A DNA stretch of 64,000 nucleotides from Gemmatimonadales bacterium UBA2975 (lineage in GTDB: Bacteria > Gemmatimonadota > Gemmatimonadetes > Longimicrobiales > Gaopeijiaceae): positions 1 to 64,000 of the forward strand of contig DEAT01000080.1 in NCBI GenBank assembly GCA_002348265.1, given 5' to 3'. Each line of letters opens with the position of its first letter. The stretch's first letter is position 1. This document shows positions 35,150 to 44,107 of the stretch, in pieces. The position numbers were made by a program, and so were the translations under genes. The notes beneath the pieces are model-generated. The model was not told the origin of the DNA. It saw nothing but the letters and a program-made list of their open reading frames with translations, and did no database searches.

Positions 35150-36046
35150 ATGCAGCTTCATTCGATAACTCAGACCGAGACTCGCCCGGATGCTATGGGT
35201 GACGTGCCGGGTATTTGTGAGATTCCGCTAACTCGTGCCGTTGTTCAGTATAGGAATCTCCATGAGACGGACGCTTCGGGTGGCCGCATTGAAGATATCG
35301 GCCTTGCTCTGATCGTCGACGGGCGTTTTGCCTCTACGGCAGCAGCTGTTGACTTGGGCAGCGGCAATGTGAAAGTGCTGGATTTGAGCACTGAATTAGT
35401 AGTGCTTGACTGGGTGTACGAGCCGACGGTGGAATATGTGGCGGCTTTAATTACCGAGTCTTCCGCTAAGCAGGAGTACGATGCCATTCGAAGCTATAGC
35501 CGGAAACTTGGGCTTACAGTCCTCGAGCGTATCGGATTTGGGCCACTCTCTCGCCCGACCTTTCTTCGGGTCGGGTTCCGCGATATTTGTCGTGATCTGG
35601 ACCTACATGAAGGAACTTCGATTCGGTTTGTGATGGGGGTGGGCCGTTTGACCCGGGCTTATTTGGATTACGACACGTGCTCACTGTTGTTCACCACAGC
35701 CTTCGAGACGGCTGACCCACAGCTTGAGCACGCTCTTGGGGTGGCGTTCACCGAAGCGGATATCCATCGGGAGGACCCGTCTTCCCGAACTGATGCGGTA
35801 TCATATCACGTCCGCTTTCCTGTTCCGGCAGGTCTAGGCGAGGCCCGTCGAGTATTGGGCCAGATGAGGCGTGGCTTGGTTGCTTTGATGGCCCGCTTTG
35901 AGGCAGAACGGCTCTCTTCGATCGAAGCTCTAATGAATACCTTTGGTGCACGTGAGACTCTGGCAGGGCTTCAGATCCGAGAACAGAGCGTTAGTACCGT
36001 CCGAATTCTGTCACCTATGGCGGCGGGGTCTGACTTCATCCATTGA
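35150..36046 (+). CDS. Hypothetical protein of about 298 residues
   Basis: The ATG at 35150 is preceded by GGAGGGG at a 5-nt distance, much better than the GTG at 35093. No signal peptide or clear domain is seen. The sequence alternates beta strands and helices (ALIVDGRFASTAAAVDLGSG; LVVLDWVYEPTVEYVAAL). The C-terminal half has a helix (RRVLGQMRRGLVALMARFEAERL). Codon use matches the neighbours, so it is likely a real gene. A 0.7-kb interval without a gene follows. No function can be proposed. Confidence 0.6.
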   Translation: MQLHSITQTETRPDAMGDVPGICEIPLTRAVVQYRNLHETDASGGRIEDIGLALIVDGRFASTAAAVDLGSGNVKVLDLSTELVVLDWVYEPTVEYVAALITESSAKQEYDAIRSYSRKLGLTVLERIGFGPLSRPTFLRVGFRDICRDLDLHEGTSIRFVMGVGRLTRAYLDYDTCSLLFTTAFETADPQLEHALGVAFTEADIHREDPSSRTDAVSYHVRFPVPAGLGEARRVLGQMRRGLVALMARFEAERLSSIEALMNTFGARETLAGLQIREQSVSTVRILSPMAAGSDFIH

Positions 36047-36759
36047 TTGGTGTTCTGTGTCCGAACAGTGTCGCATGGATGCCATTTGGGTATTTGATTA
36101 GGACCAGTGGGTCATCCCCGGCCGGAGAGAAGCGGTGAGGCGAGCGACGCTCGTTACCGCTGGACCGGTGTAAGGTGCGTGAGCTGAGTAAGTGTCGAAA
36201 GCCCATGTTGCTTTGCCGTGATCTTGGCCCTCTGCCAGAGTGCACAGAGTTTTTCAGCTCAATCGGTTGAGCTAAGGAAATTGGCTTGAGCTGCCTTAGG
36301 TAAGAAGTTGCTGTAATTGGCTCGCGAGGACTCTTTTTGATTCTCAAATGAGATCTTGAACTCATTTTGTTCGCACTGTTCTTGTCTGGCAATTTTTTGC
36401 AAAAAAATATCCAGCGGCATTGCTCATTTTGGTTTTCATGCCGAAGTCGCAAGGCAATGCAAGCCTTGAGTTTCCAGCTATTAGCATCGTTAGAGTATAA
36501 GCTGCGATTATTATCAGGAACAGTTGATTATTGGATTTAAGCGAATTCTTAAGTTATTGCCCTGCAACGCTTTAGCATAGGCAGTAATTACACAGAATCT
36601 CACCAAAACAGGGGTTGCGCGCGCTACTGGACCTCTTTAGGATTCTTTCCCTTGAGGTTGCTAGCGCCTCTCATCGGCTCCTCTGAGTTTTTTTCCGTGG
36701 AGTCCAGGATCCCCAGAGAAGTTTAATTTTTCACAGCCAATTGAGGGCGAGGATTGTCT
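36047..36759. other. 0.7-kb interval with no recognisable gene
   Basis: I see no convincing coding frame. A 138-codon minus-strand frame inside it has no domain or ribosome site. The stretch is more AT-rich than its flanks, especially 36340-36600. It contains inverted repeats, including AGCTCAATCGGTTGAGCT at 36256-36273 (7-bp stem, TCGG loop) and an A/T tract around 36400. I looked for tmRNA, RNase P, SRP and 6S RNA signatures and recognised none. A structured RNA or decayed DNA remains possible. Confidence 0.5.
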
Positions 36760-36966
36760 ATGTGGGAGACGCGCTCCGTGGAACTGTCTGTCCAGTTGCC
36801 ACGTGAACTCGCAGATCAGGCAGAGGAGCTTCAAGCCGCTGATCCGGAATTCATGAGCAGAGTGATTCTGTATGGTCTAACGCGCCGTTCTATCTACCGA
36901 CACCTTCGTCAAAAAGAGTCCGGCTTCCCTGAAATCGAACTCGAGGTTGGCCCTCCTCATCTTTAG
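36760..36966 (+). CDS. Small ribbon-helix-helix-like protein
   Basis: 68 residues. The N-terminal VELSVQLPRELADQAEEL has the strand-then-helix pattern of ribbon-helix-helix repressors and antitoxins, followed by a second helix (SRVILYGLTRRSIYRHLRQ). ATG at 36760 has GAGG about 7 nt upstream; a TTG six bases earlier has poorer spacing. No toxin of a known family is adjacent. It may be a stand-alone regulator. The assignment rests on pattern only. Confidence 0.55.
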   Translation: MWETRSVELSVQLPRELADQAEELQAADPEFMSRVILYGLTRRSIYRHLRQKESGFPEIELEVGPPHL

Positions 36967-37090
36967 CTGGGTTCCAAAACACTTGCTTTAGAGGCTCTTC
37001 GCCGACAACAGTAGACAGAGACCTAAAGTCCTTTCTTGACTAGCCATGTGAACTTGGTGGGGCTTATTCACGTCCGGCGGAGGCATCGCT

Positions 37091-37411
37091 GTGGATGAAG
37101 CAGGAGGTTCGGAAGAGCCGCTTCATATCCTGCGCGGGAAGTATCACGACTACTGTTCTGCGCAGGTGGCGGATCTGCTCGTGTACATGAGTCCTGAAGA
37201 GATTTACACGCTTGCTCACAGTGTCCTGACAGAGGAGGCTAACGCCGATGACATCTCGTATACTGAGATGGTCGGGATAGCAACGGAGTGGCTTAGCCGT
37301 CGTGTGGCGCTCCCGCCGTTCGAGGTTTGGGTCGAAGATTACAGACGGCACCCTCAGCGCTATGATGAGTACCTCCTAGGCCTCTGGAAGCGAGAGGAAC
37401 ACGAGGGGTAA
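37091..37411 (+). CDS. Hypothetical protein, homologous to the C-terminal domain of the 34.2-kb protein
   Basis: 106 residues, acidic and helical, no signal peptide. It starts at GTG 37091 after a GGCGGAGG site. Its length aligns with the last ~100 residues of the protein at 34178-34882: YCSAQV against YRIDQV, then ALPPFEVWVEDYRRHPQRY against PLPDFESWARDFLAHPEAY (9 of 19 identical). The two genes are thus probable paralogues of one domain. No function is known to me. It lies 125 bp after the ribbon-helix-helix-like gene and could be its partner. Confidence 0.65.
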   Translation: MDEAGGSEEPLHILRGKYHDYCSAQVADLLVYMSPEEIYTLAHSVLTEEANADDISYTEMVGIATEWLSRRVALPPFEVWVEDYRRHPQRYDEYLLGLWKREEHEG

Positions 37412-37457
37412 GCCGGGAGGGCACCAATAGCAGTAAGGATCTCGTGCCGAGGTTAAT

Positions 37458-37889
37458 TCAGAATGGCAGGTCGTCGTCTGGTTCGGGTCCCGGTGTGGCT
37501 GGGCCATCACCGGCGAACTCCCCTCCGCTCGTTACCCCAAAATCACTGACTCCTCCTCCCGAGGATCCGAGCATCACCATTTCGGTTATAACGATGTCGG
37601 TCCAGTACTTTGGCCCGTTATCTCCTTCGGTCTGCGAGTACTCGATTCGACCTTCAACGTAGAGACGATCTCCTTTTTTCACGTACTGTTCGACGACGTC
37701 CACGAGCCTACCGAAAAAGGTCAGGCGGTGCCACTCAGTTTTTTCAGCTTTTGCGCCTGATCGATCGGTCCAGGACCTGTTAGTTGCCAGAGAGACTTTA
37801 CCAACTCGTGTCCCAGAGCTTGTAGCACGGATCTCTGGGTCGTTCCCCACGTTGCCGATCAGCATGACCTTATTTAGCGAGCGACTCAT
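37458..37889 (-). CDS. ssb: Single-stranded DNA-binding protein
   Basis: 143 residues. OB-fold start SLNKVMLIGNVGNDPEIR, then KTEWHRLTFFGRLVDVVEQY and VKKGDRLYVEGRIEY are typical SSB. A Gly/Pro-rich linker leads to the acidic tip DDDLPF, which binds replication and repair partners. It coats ssDNA as a tetramer. It lies convergent to the 37.1-kb gene and about 1.1 kb from recF. The ATG at 37889 has an AGGAG site upstream. Confidence 0.97.
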   Translation of the reverse strand: MSRSLNKVMLIGNVGNDPEIRATSSGTRVGKVSLATNRSWTDRSGAKAEKTEWHRLTFFGRLVDVVEQYVKKGDRLYVEGRIEYSQTEGDNGPKYWTDIVITEMVMLGSSGGGVSDFGVTSGGEFAGDGPATPGPEPDDDLPF

Positions 37890-38067
37890 GGAACAAGACT
37901 CCTAGTTCGGGGCAGCCCGGAGGGCAGTAAGGGATGTGACGCTTGTCTGTAGGGCGTCCAAGCAAGGCCCAAGGTAAGGTTATCGTTAACGTTTTTCCAT
38001 GAGGTTCGAGATAGCTATCTTTCGGCCCACATCGACGTTCGATCATGCTTTCGGGAGAGGCTTAGAC

Positions 38068-38853
38068 ATGGGCGATATGACATACATCAAGGTCCAGCGC
38101 GACGATGAGCTCGCAATCGTTAGCATCGATAGGCAGGAAAAGCTCAATGCTCTAAACGCTGAAGTAGTTCAAGAGCTTGGCGAAATATTCACCCGCTTGG
38201 GTGATGATGATACTGTGCGCGCTGTGATACTCAGGGGCGCTGGGGAGAAAGCATTTGTCGCTGGGGCCGATATCGGTGAGTTATCGACCATGAGCTCGAT
38301 GTCGGGCGTAGCTGTTAGTAGGGCAGGACAGGAAGTTTTTCGAGCAATAGAGTTGTTTCCTAAACCGGTGATAGCTTCGATTTCAGGATATGCGCTCGGA
38401 GGCGGTTGTGAGCTGGCCCTAGCCTGTCACCTACGTGTTGCGAGCGAGAAAGCTCGCTTTGGCCTCCCTGAGGTCGGGCTAGGCATCATCCCTGGATACG
38501 GTGGTACTGTCAGGCTGACAAGACTTGTGGGGCTTGGGCGAGCTATTGAATTGACTTTGTCAGGTGAAGTCATCGGCGCAGAGAGGGCTCAAGCCATAGG
38601 ACTAGTCACCCTGGTGGCAAAGCCGGATGCCCTTATGGACGAAGCGAAAAGCCTCGCAAGAAAAATCACAAAAAATGGACCTATAGCCGTTAGGCTCGCG
38701 CTGGAGTCCATCTACCGGGCTTTGGATACTGAGACCGAAGCGGCCCTTGGTTTTGAGTCGTCGGCGTTCGGCTTGCTGGCGTCGACGGAAGATATGAAGG
38801 AAGGGATGAGAGCGTTTCTTGATAAGCGGAAAGCTGAGTTTAAGGGGTTGTGA
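38068..38853 (+). CDS. Enoyl-CoA hydratase (crotonase family)
   Basis: 261 residues. Unlike the crotonase in the TRAP operon, both catalytic glutamates are present: GGGCELALACH and FGLPEVGLGIIPGYGGT. VAGADIGELS provides the oxyanion hole. It should hydrate trans-2-enoyl-CoA in short-chain beta-oxidation or butyryl-CoA metabolism. It could work with the thiolase and 3-hydroxyacyl-CoA dehydrogenase encoded 5-7 kb upstream. ATG at 38068 has GGAGAGG 7 nt upstream, better than the open frame's earlier ATG at 37999. Confidence 0.92.
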   Translation: MGDMTYIKVQRDDELAIVSIDRQEKLNALNAEVVQELGEIFTRLGDDDTVRAVILRGAGEKAFVAGADIGELSTMSSMSGVAVSRAGQEVFRAIELFPKPVIASISGYALGGGCELALACHLRVASEKARFGLPEVGLGIIPGYGGTVRLTRLVGLGRAIELTLSGEVIGAERAQAIGLVTLVAKPDALMDEAKSLARKITKNGPIAVRLALESIYRALDTETEAALGFESSAFGLLASTEDMKEGMRAFLDKRKAEFKGL

Positions 38854-38983
38854 CCACCGTGCAGTTCAAAGGTCGATGCTCTCCACGGAATACCTTAGAC
38901 TGAGCGCTTTTTCGGAGTTCTCGGTCGGACACGAAATCGTTAGATTTCCCCATGGCATTTGAGACTCTCCAAACCAGTTAGCC

Positions 38984-40108
38984 GTGTATCTCAGCGAGCT
39001 CTCAGTAAGGCACTTCCGAAATCTCAAGAATCAGGAATTGGAGGTGCCTCGCGAAGGAGTAGCGCTGATCGGTGACAACGCTCAGGGTAAGTCCAATTTT
39101 CTCGAAGCCATCTACTACCTTGAGACACTGCGCTCCTTTCGAGGGGCTCGCGATTCTCAGATGGTTGCGTTCGGTGAAGAGGTCTTCCGAGTCGTAGGAA
39201 AGACGGAAGGTAAATCGGACCAATACCATGGAACCCGTGTTGCTGCAGCCTTCGAGAAGAAGGGCAAGAAAAAGAAGGTGTCGGTCAATGGTGCTAATCC
39301 TGATCGGCTTACCGATGGCCTAGGTCACTTCTCGGCTGTGATCTTCTCACCTTCGGATGTCGATTTAGTCAGCGGCGGACCGGCGGATCGGCGACGTTTC
39401 TTGGATATAGTCCTTGCGCTCAACGAGCCAGGCTACGTGAAGTCCTTGTCCAGCTATAAGAAAAATCTTGCTCGCCGAAACGCGGCCCTGAAATCGGGTC
39501 AGTCCTCGTCTGTTGTTTCAGCCTGGGATCCAGGCCTGACCAAGGCTGGCGCCGAGATAATGATTGGACGACGCGGCTGGATTGAGTCCCGATCCAGTGC
39601 GTTCGACGGATACTATAGGCGCATTAGTGGCGGACGGAGGGCGCGAATGTCCTATCGTCCGAACGTATCTCTGGAAAGCGACGCTGATATAGAAGCGTCC
39701 AGGGAATCGTTTCGCGAGGCACTAGAGGATTCCCGTGACAGAGAGGCGCGTCGGGGAATCACTTTGGTCGGGCCGCATCGGGATGATCTGCGTTTGCAGG
39801 TGTGTGGCGAGGGCGACGATTTGGATTTCAGGGACTACGGTTCAGGTGGTCAGCGACGAACGGCTGCACTCGCCCTGCGATTGGTCGAAGCGATGACGAT
39901 ACGAGAAAGTCGGAGCCAAAGGCCCATGATTCTACTCGATGATGTTTTTGCGGAACTCGATGCGGGGCGAAGCGAGCGGATTCTTGAGCTGATGGAGGCA
40001 GAAGATACGGGACAGGTTGTCTTAACAGCACCCAAGGATGCGGATGTCAGGGTTCGACGCGACGCGTTGCCACGCTGGAAGATTGAGGCCGGGGAGATCA
40101 CGACGTGA
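38984..40108 (+). CDS. recF: DNA replication/repair protein RecF
   Basis: 374 residues. ATPase motifs: Walker A GDNAQGKSN, signature GSGGQRRTAALAL and Walker B PMILLDDVFAELD. ELSVRHFRNL at the N-terminus and GPHRDDLRL are typical RecF. It loads RecA at ssDNA gaps together with RecO and RecR. The start GTG at 38984 follows a 130-bp gap, and the stop overlaps the next gene in GTGATG. The order recF, dciA, gyrB is common around origins, but dnaA and dnaN are not in the window. Confidence 0.95.
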   Translation: MYLSELSVRHFRNLKNQELEVPREGVALIGDNAQGKSNFLEAIYYLETLRSFRGARDSQMVAFGEEVFRVVGKTEGKSDQYHGTRVAAAFEKKGKKKKVSVNGANPDRLTDGLGHFSAVIFSPSDVDLVSGGPADRRRFLDIVLALNEPGYVKSLSSYKKNLARRNAALKSGQSSSVVSAWDPGLTKAGAEIMIGRRGWIESRSSAFDGYYRRISGGRRARMSYRPNVSLESDADIEASRESFREALEDSRDREARRGITLVGPHRDDLRLQVCGEGDDLDFRDYGSGGQRRTAALALRLVEAMTIRESRSQRPMILLDDVFAELDAGRSERILELMEAEDTGQVVLTAPKDADVRVRRDALPRWKIEAGEITT

Positions 40109-40464
40109 TGAGAGCCAACGCTGATGGGGGTTCAGCTCGTTCCGAGCTTGGTGCAGCTGAAGGCTCCAGGAAGCCGGTCGCTCTAAGTTCGATAGTAGAC
40201 AAGATTCTGGAGGACCATGGCGTGTTAGCTCAGGTTCGCCGTATGTCTGTTTTGGATGAGTGGTCTGAGTTAGTAGGAGAGGCTGTGGCGAGGGTTACCC
40301 GAGCCCGTACTGTAGAAGATGGCGTTCTTATAGTAGAGGTTCGCAGCAGTCCTTGGTTGATGGAATTAAACATGATGAAGGGTGACTTTGTCCGGCGTGT
40401 GAACGATTACATGCCGGACACACCGATTGAGCGCATTGTCTTCGTGCAGGCGGAGACTGAATAG
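40105..40464 (+). CDS. dciA: DciA/DUF721 family protein (replicative helicase loader)
   Basis: 119 residues. The conserved DUF721 part runs from LSSIVDKILEDHGVLAQVRR through LDEWSELVGEAVARVTRART, DGVLIVEVRSSPWLMELNMMKG to the C-terminus. In bacteria lacking DnaC/DnaI, DciA loads the DnaB helicase at the origin. The N-terminal ~25 residues are low-complexity and probably disordered. It overlaps recF by four bases and precedes gyrB by 36 bp, the usual gene order. Confidence 0.85.
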   Translation: MMRANADGGSARSELGAAEGSRKPVALSSIVDKILEDHGVLAQVRRMSVLDEWSELVGEAVARVTRARTVEDGVLIVEVRSSPWLMELNMMKGDFVRRVNDYMPDTPIERIVFVQAETE

Positions 40465-40500
40465 GCGCCCCGGTGCGCCGCATAAAGCTTCGGAGTAGAG

Positions 40501-42435
40501 ATGGCGAAAAAGAAGAAGCAGGAGAGCAGCCAATACACTGCCGGCCAGATCCAGGTTCTTAAGGGGCTCGAGGCGGTTAGAAAACGTCCTGGTATGTACA
40601 TCGGGTCAACTTCGAGTCGCGGCCTCCATCACCTCGTTTATGAGGTCGTCGACAATTCGATTGATGAGGCAATGGCTGGGCATTGTACTCGGGTTACAGT
40701 CACTGTGCATGAGGATGACTCCGTCACGGTGGAGGATGATGGTCGGGGCATACCGGTCGATATACATCCTACGGAGCAGGTCCCGGGCGTTGAACTGGCA
40801 ATGACGACGTTGCACGCTGGTGGAAAGTTCGACAAGGACACCTATAAAGTGTCCGGTGGCTTGCACGGCGTGGGCGTCTCGGTCGTAAATGCGCTGTCTG
40901 CTTGTTTGGAGGTTGAGATCCGACGCGGAGGGAAGCTTTATCACCAACGTTACGAGAGAGGGATAAAGACGAAGGAGCTCGAGGAGAAAGGAAAAGCGAA
41001 AGGCAGCGGCACACAGGTCACCTTCAAGCCTGATGACGAGATCTTTACCGATCTTGTCTACTCGTTCGAAATCCTGTCTAACAGGCTTCGCGAACTCGCT
41101 TTTCTAAACAAGGGGTTACAAATCGTCCTTGTGGACGAGAGAGGAGATCGAGTAGAGGAATCTTACCAGTATGAGGGCGGAATTGCTGAATACGTCACTT
41201 TTCTGCGCGGCTCGCGCGGTTCGCTCCATGACAAGATATGCTACTTCGAAGCCTCGAAGCCTGAGGCTGAGATCGAACTCGCCCTTCAGTATGATCAGGG
41301 CTTCAGTGAAAACACCCATTCGTTCGTGAACAACATCAATACGCACGAGGGTGGGATGCATTTAACTGGTCTCAAGGCTGCCCTTACCCGGACAATCAAC
41401 GACTACGCCAAGCGCAACAATATCTTCAAGAAGGATGAGTCACTATCGGGCGATGATGTTCGTGAAGGACTGACGTGTGTGCTCAGCGTGCGTGTGATGG
41501 AGCCGCAGTTTGAGGGTCAAACGAAAACGAAGCTCGGTAACAGTGAGGTTCGTGGCGCGGTTGAGGCGGCTGTCAACGAACACCTATCCATATTTCTTGA
41601 TGAAAATCCTAAAGCTGGAAAGGCGATCATCGAGAAATCGTTGCAGGCTGCTAGGGCACGTGATGCCGCTCGTAAAGCGCGCGATCTAGCGCGAAAAAAG
41701 AGTGCCTTAGAAGGTGGAGTATTGCCCGGAAAATTGGCGGATTGTTCAATTTCAGACCCGTCGATGTGCGAACTGTACTTGGTGGAGGGCGATTCTGCTG
41801 GCGGTTCAGCAAAACAGGGCCGCGACCGGGGTTATCAGGCGATTCTCCCGCTCAAAGGAAAGATCCTCAATGTGCAACGTGCACGGATCGACAAGGTCCT
41901 TTCTAACGATGAGATCAGCGCGATGATTACGGCGATCGGAGCTGGGATCATGGATGATTTTGAGATAGGCAAGGCTCGGTATCACAAGATCGTCATTATG
42001 ACCGATGCGGATGTCGATGGAGCTCATATCCGAACCTTGCTCCTCACTTTCTTTTACAATCAGATGCCCGATTTGATTGATGCGGGCTACGTCTACATTG
42101 CTCAGCCGCCGTTGTATCGGGTGCGAAAGGGCAAGCAGGATGTGTATTGCTACAATGACGACGAACGAGATGCAGCCATCAAGCGTTTTGGTGGCAAGGG
42201 TGGTGAGTCGAGCAAAGGGATTCACATACAGCGCTATAAGGGCCTAGGTGAGATGAATCCCGATCAGCTGTGGAAGACCACCATGGACCCTGACGCTCGA
42301 ACAATCTTGCAAGTAAAAGTTGAGGATGGGAAGCAGGCCAATACACTGTTTAATGAGCTGATGGGAGAAGAGGTCCAGCCACGCCGTGAATTTATCGAGA
42401 AGAACGCCAAGTATGTGAAGAATCTGGATATCTAG
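40501..42435 (+). CDS. gyrB: DNA gyrase subunit B
   Basis: 644 residues, the short GyrB form without the long enterobacterial insert. GHKL ATPase motifs: VVDNSIDEAMAGH, VEDDGRGIPVDIH and LHGVGVSVVNALS. The TOPRIM domain has ELYLVEGDSAGGSAKQGRD and MTDADVDGAHIRTLLLTFF, and the C-terminus ends as normal (QPRREFIEKNAKYVKNLDI). With GyrA it introduces negative supercoils. The ATG has a GGAG site. gyrA is not in the window. Confidence 0.97.
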   Translation: MAKKKKQESSQYTAGQIQVLKGLEAVRKRPGMYIGSTSSRGLHHLVYEVVDNSIDEAMAGHCTRVTVTVHEDDSVTVEDDGRGIPVDIHPTEQVPGVELAMTTLHAGGKFDKDTYKVSGGLHGVGVSVVNALSACLEVEIRRGGKLYHQRYERGIKTKELEEKGKAKGSGTQVTFKPDDEIFTDLVYSFEILSNRLRELAFLNKGLQIVLVDERGDRVEESYQYEGGIAEYVTFLRGSRGSLHDKICYFEASKPEAEIELALQYDQGFSENTHSFVNNINTHEGGMHLTGLKAALTRTINDYAKRNNIFKKDESLSGDDVREGLTCVLSVRVMEPQFEGQTKTKLGNSEVRGAVEAAVNEHLSIFLDENPKAGKAIIEKSLQAARARDAARKARDLARKKSALEGGVLPGKLADCSISDPSMCELYLVEGDSAGGSAKQGRDRGYQAILPLKGKILNVQRARIDKVLSNDEISAMITAIGAGIMDDFEIGKARYHKIVIMTDADVDGAHIRTLLLTFFYNQMPDLIDAGYVYIAQPPLYRVRKGKQDVYCYNDDERDAAIKRFGGKGGESSKGIHIQRYKGLGEMNPDQLWKTTMDPDARTILQVKVEDGKQANTLFNELMGEEVQPRREFIEKNAKYVKNLDI

Positions 42436-42484
42436 GTGCCTGTATATCTCGAGAATGCGTTGACACAGGCGTGACAGGTCGGGC

Positions 42485-43963
42485 TTAAGACGTTCCTTGA
42501 TCTGACGTATCCCCGAGCATGTCGGACGCATTGATGATGCGGGCGTCGCTTCGTCGTGCGGCCTCCCGTCGTAGCCAGTTTGGTGTGTTTCTCCCAGTGA
42601 ACACAACCCTGAGTCTTTGCTCGCGCCCAAAGCCGTATCGGGTATTTCGTATACTCCGGTCGATTTTCTCCAGAGGAGTTAGTTCTGGCTTGCGGGGTCT
42701 GTTTGCTGGAGGGTCCCAGAGGCAGAGGCCGTAGTATGTAGCTCCATTGCCCAGCGTCCCGGCTATGGGGAGATCGGCTTCGTTGTTCCAGATCGCTCCA
42801 GCTTCGCGTGCGTTGGACCCGAATGTCTCTAATGCGTCTATCTCCATGTGTCGGCGGCATACTGGAGCCATGACCCGCTGGAGATGATCCCGGATTCTGG
42901 GGCGGATTTCCGACGCGTAGTAAGGAACGATCTCCTTATTTCGCTCTGAAGAGCGCCACGGCAGAATAAAGCGGAGCCAGAAGGCAAGGAATGGGTCGAA
43001 AAGGGCATACCTTGTGTTACGACCACGCGGCCTCGTATCGAGTGAGCGATGAGCGTGGATTAATCCGAGTTCAGAGAGCTTCTTTAGGTAGGGGGCTATC
43101 TGTCCAGCCTTCGTAAGGTCTGGTATCGCTTTGGATAGTTGAGACCATCCGGCTTCGCCTTGTGACAATGATTCAAGCACGGCGATGTAGCGAGTGGGAG
43201 TCTGAATCGCTGTTTCAAGCCATGTCATTGGCAGGTCCCCTAGTGGCCCGGTATCGGGAAGTAGGAGGCGCCTGACGTTCGTCCCGACGGTTACCTTAGT
43301 ATCAAGGTGTGTCAGGACTCCGGGATAGCCACCAAAGACACCGTAAGCTCGGATTTTTTCGTACGCTGCGTTACCGGGGAGATGGGGGGCTGCAGCTCGA
43401 AGAGGGAGGGGGCCCACGTGAATCTGAGTCTTGGGTGCCGTGATCGGGAAGTCTAGGCCGACTTTTGGCATGGATCCGGCTCTTCCTGCGAGGACCACGT
43501 GGAATGGGATCCCTGATCCTTGAGCCTCCCTCAAGGCATCGGCAAGCGCGACCTCAAATCGTGACCTCGCTTCGGTCAGCCGATGAGCGTCGTCCAGGAT
43601 CAAGATGAAAGGTTGACTCTTCTCAGCCTGTCCCAAAAGAAGTGAGAACAAGTGAGCCCATCCTAGGGTCGCGCCACTCGACTGTGTGATTGACTCGTGT
43701 GTCGTTCCGGATTGCTGAAGGTCGCTGCTTATGGGTGTTTGATGGAACGTTTGTTTTATGCGGTCTCGGAGTGAGAGTTGGATAAGCGGATCGGGGCGGG
43801 GTGGACACCGGAATGAAAGCCCGGGTCGGCCTTTGCTTGCATGGCGTACTAGTGTGGAGGTGCCTGCTCCAGGCGGTCCGCTCACAAAGAGACACTGAGC
43901 TTCTAGTCTATCGAATCCGGTTCGGAGAATGCCGAGTTCACGGGATCTTCCTGTAAAGCGCAC
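42485..43963 (-). CDS. DUF234-type AAA ATPase with altered Walker A (archaeal-type ATPase family)
   Basis: 492 residues. The N-terminus FTGRSRELGILRTGFDRL, the P-loop and the Walker B LILDDAHRL are those of archaeal-type AAA ATPases with a DUF234 C-terminal domain (YALFDPFLAFWLRFILPWRS is the DUF234 entry). The P-loop reads GPPGAGTST, with Thr where Lys is expected, so ATP hydrolysis may be lost or unusual. The middle has a winged-helix segment (SELGLIHAHRSL). Start GTG at 43963; the ATG just upstream runs into a stop. Function is unknown; some relatives are linked to defence or mobile DNA. Confidence 0.8.
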   Translation of the reverse strand: MRFTGRSRELGILRTGFDRLEAQCLFVSGPPGAGTSTLVRHASKGRPGLSFRCPPRPDPLIQLSLRDRIKQTFHQTPISSDLQQSGTTHESITQSSGATLGWAHLFSLLLGQAEKSQPFILILDDAHRLTEARSRFEVALADALREAQGSGIPFHVVLAGRAGSMPKVGLDFPITAPKTQIHVGPLPLRAAAPHLPGNAAYEKIRAYGVFGGYPGVLTHLDTKVTVGTNVRRLLLPDTGPLGDLPMTWLETAIQTPTRYIAVLESLSQGEAGWSQLSKAIPDLTKAGQIAPYLKKLSELGLIHAHRSLDTRPRGRNTRYALFDPFLAFWLRFILPWRSSERNKEIVPYYASEIRPRIRDHLQRVMAPVCRRHMEIDALETFGSNAREAGAIWNNEADLPIAGTLGNGATYYGLCLWDPPANRPRKPELTPLEKIDRSIRNTRYGFGREQRLRVVFTGRNTPNWLRREAARRSDARIINASDMLGDTSDQGTS

Positions 43964-44107
43964 ACTCTATACCATTATATATAAGGAAATAATAAAAATT
44001 AGCGTAATAAAAGTTAGTCTAAAATAGGTTGTGATGGGGTTGAGACTGTGTCGTGTCTTTCCCAGGTTTTTGGACAGTTAAGGCACCTCACCCTATTTGG
44101 AGTTTCC

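Noticed and set aside
36250..36310. tRNA-like D-arm sequence (AGCTCAATCGGTTGAGCT)
   Set aside because: It looks like a D-arm, but no anticodon arm, T-arm with GGTTCGA or acceptor stem can be placed around it.
36036..36452. Minus-strand frame of 138 codons in the gene-free interval
   Set aside because: No recognisable domain, basic and Ser-rich composition, no ribosome site, and it overlaps the end of the preceding gene.
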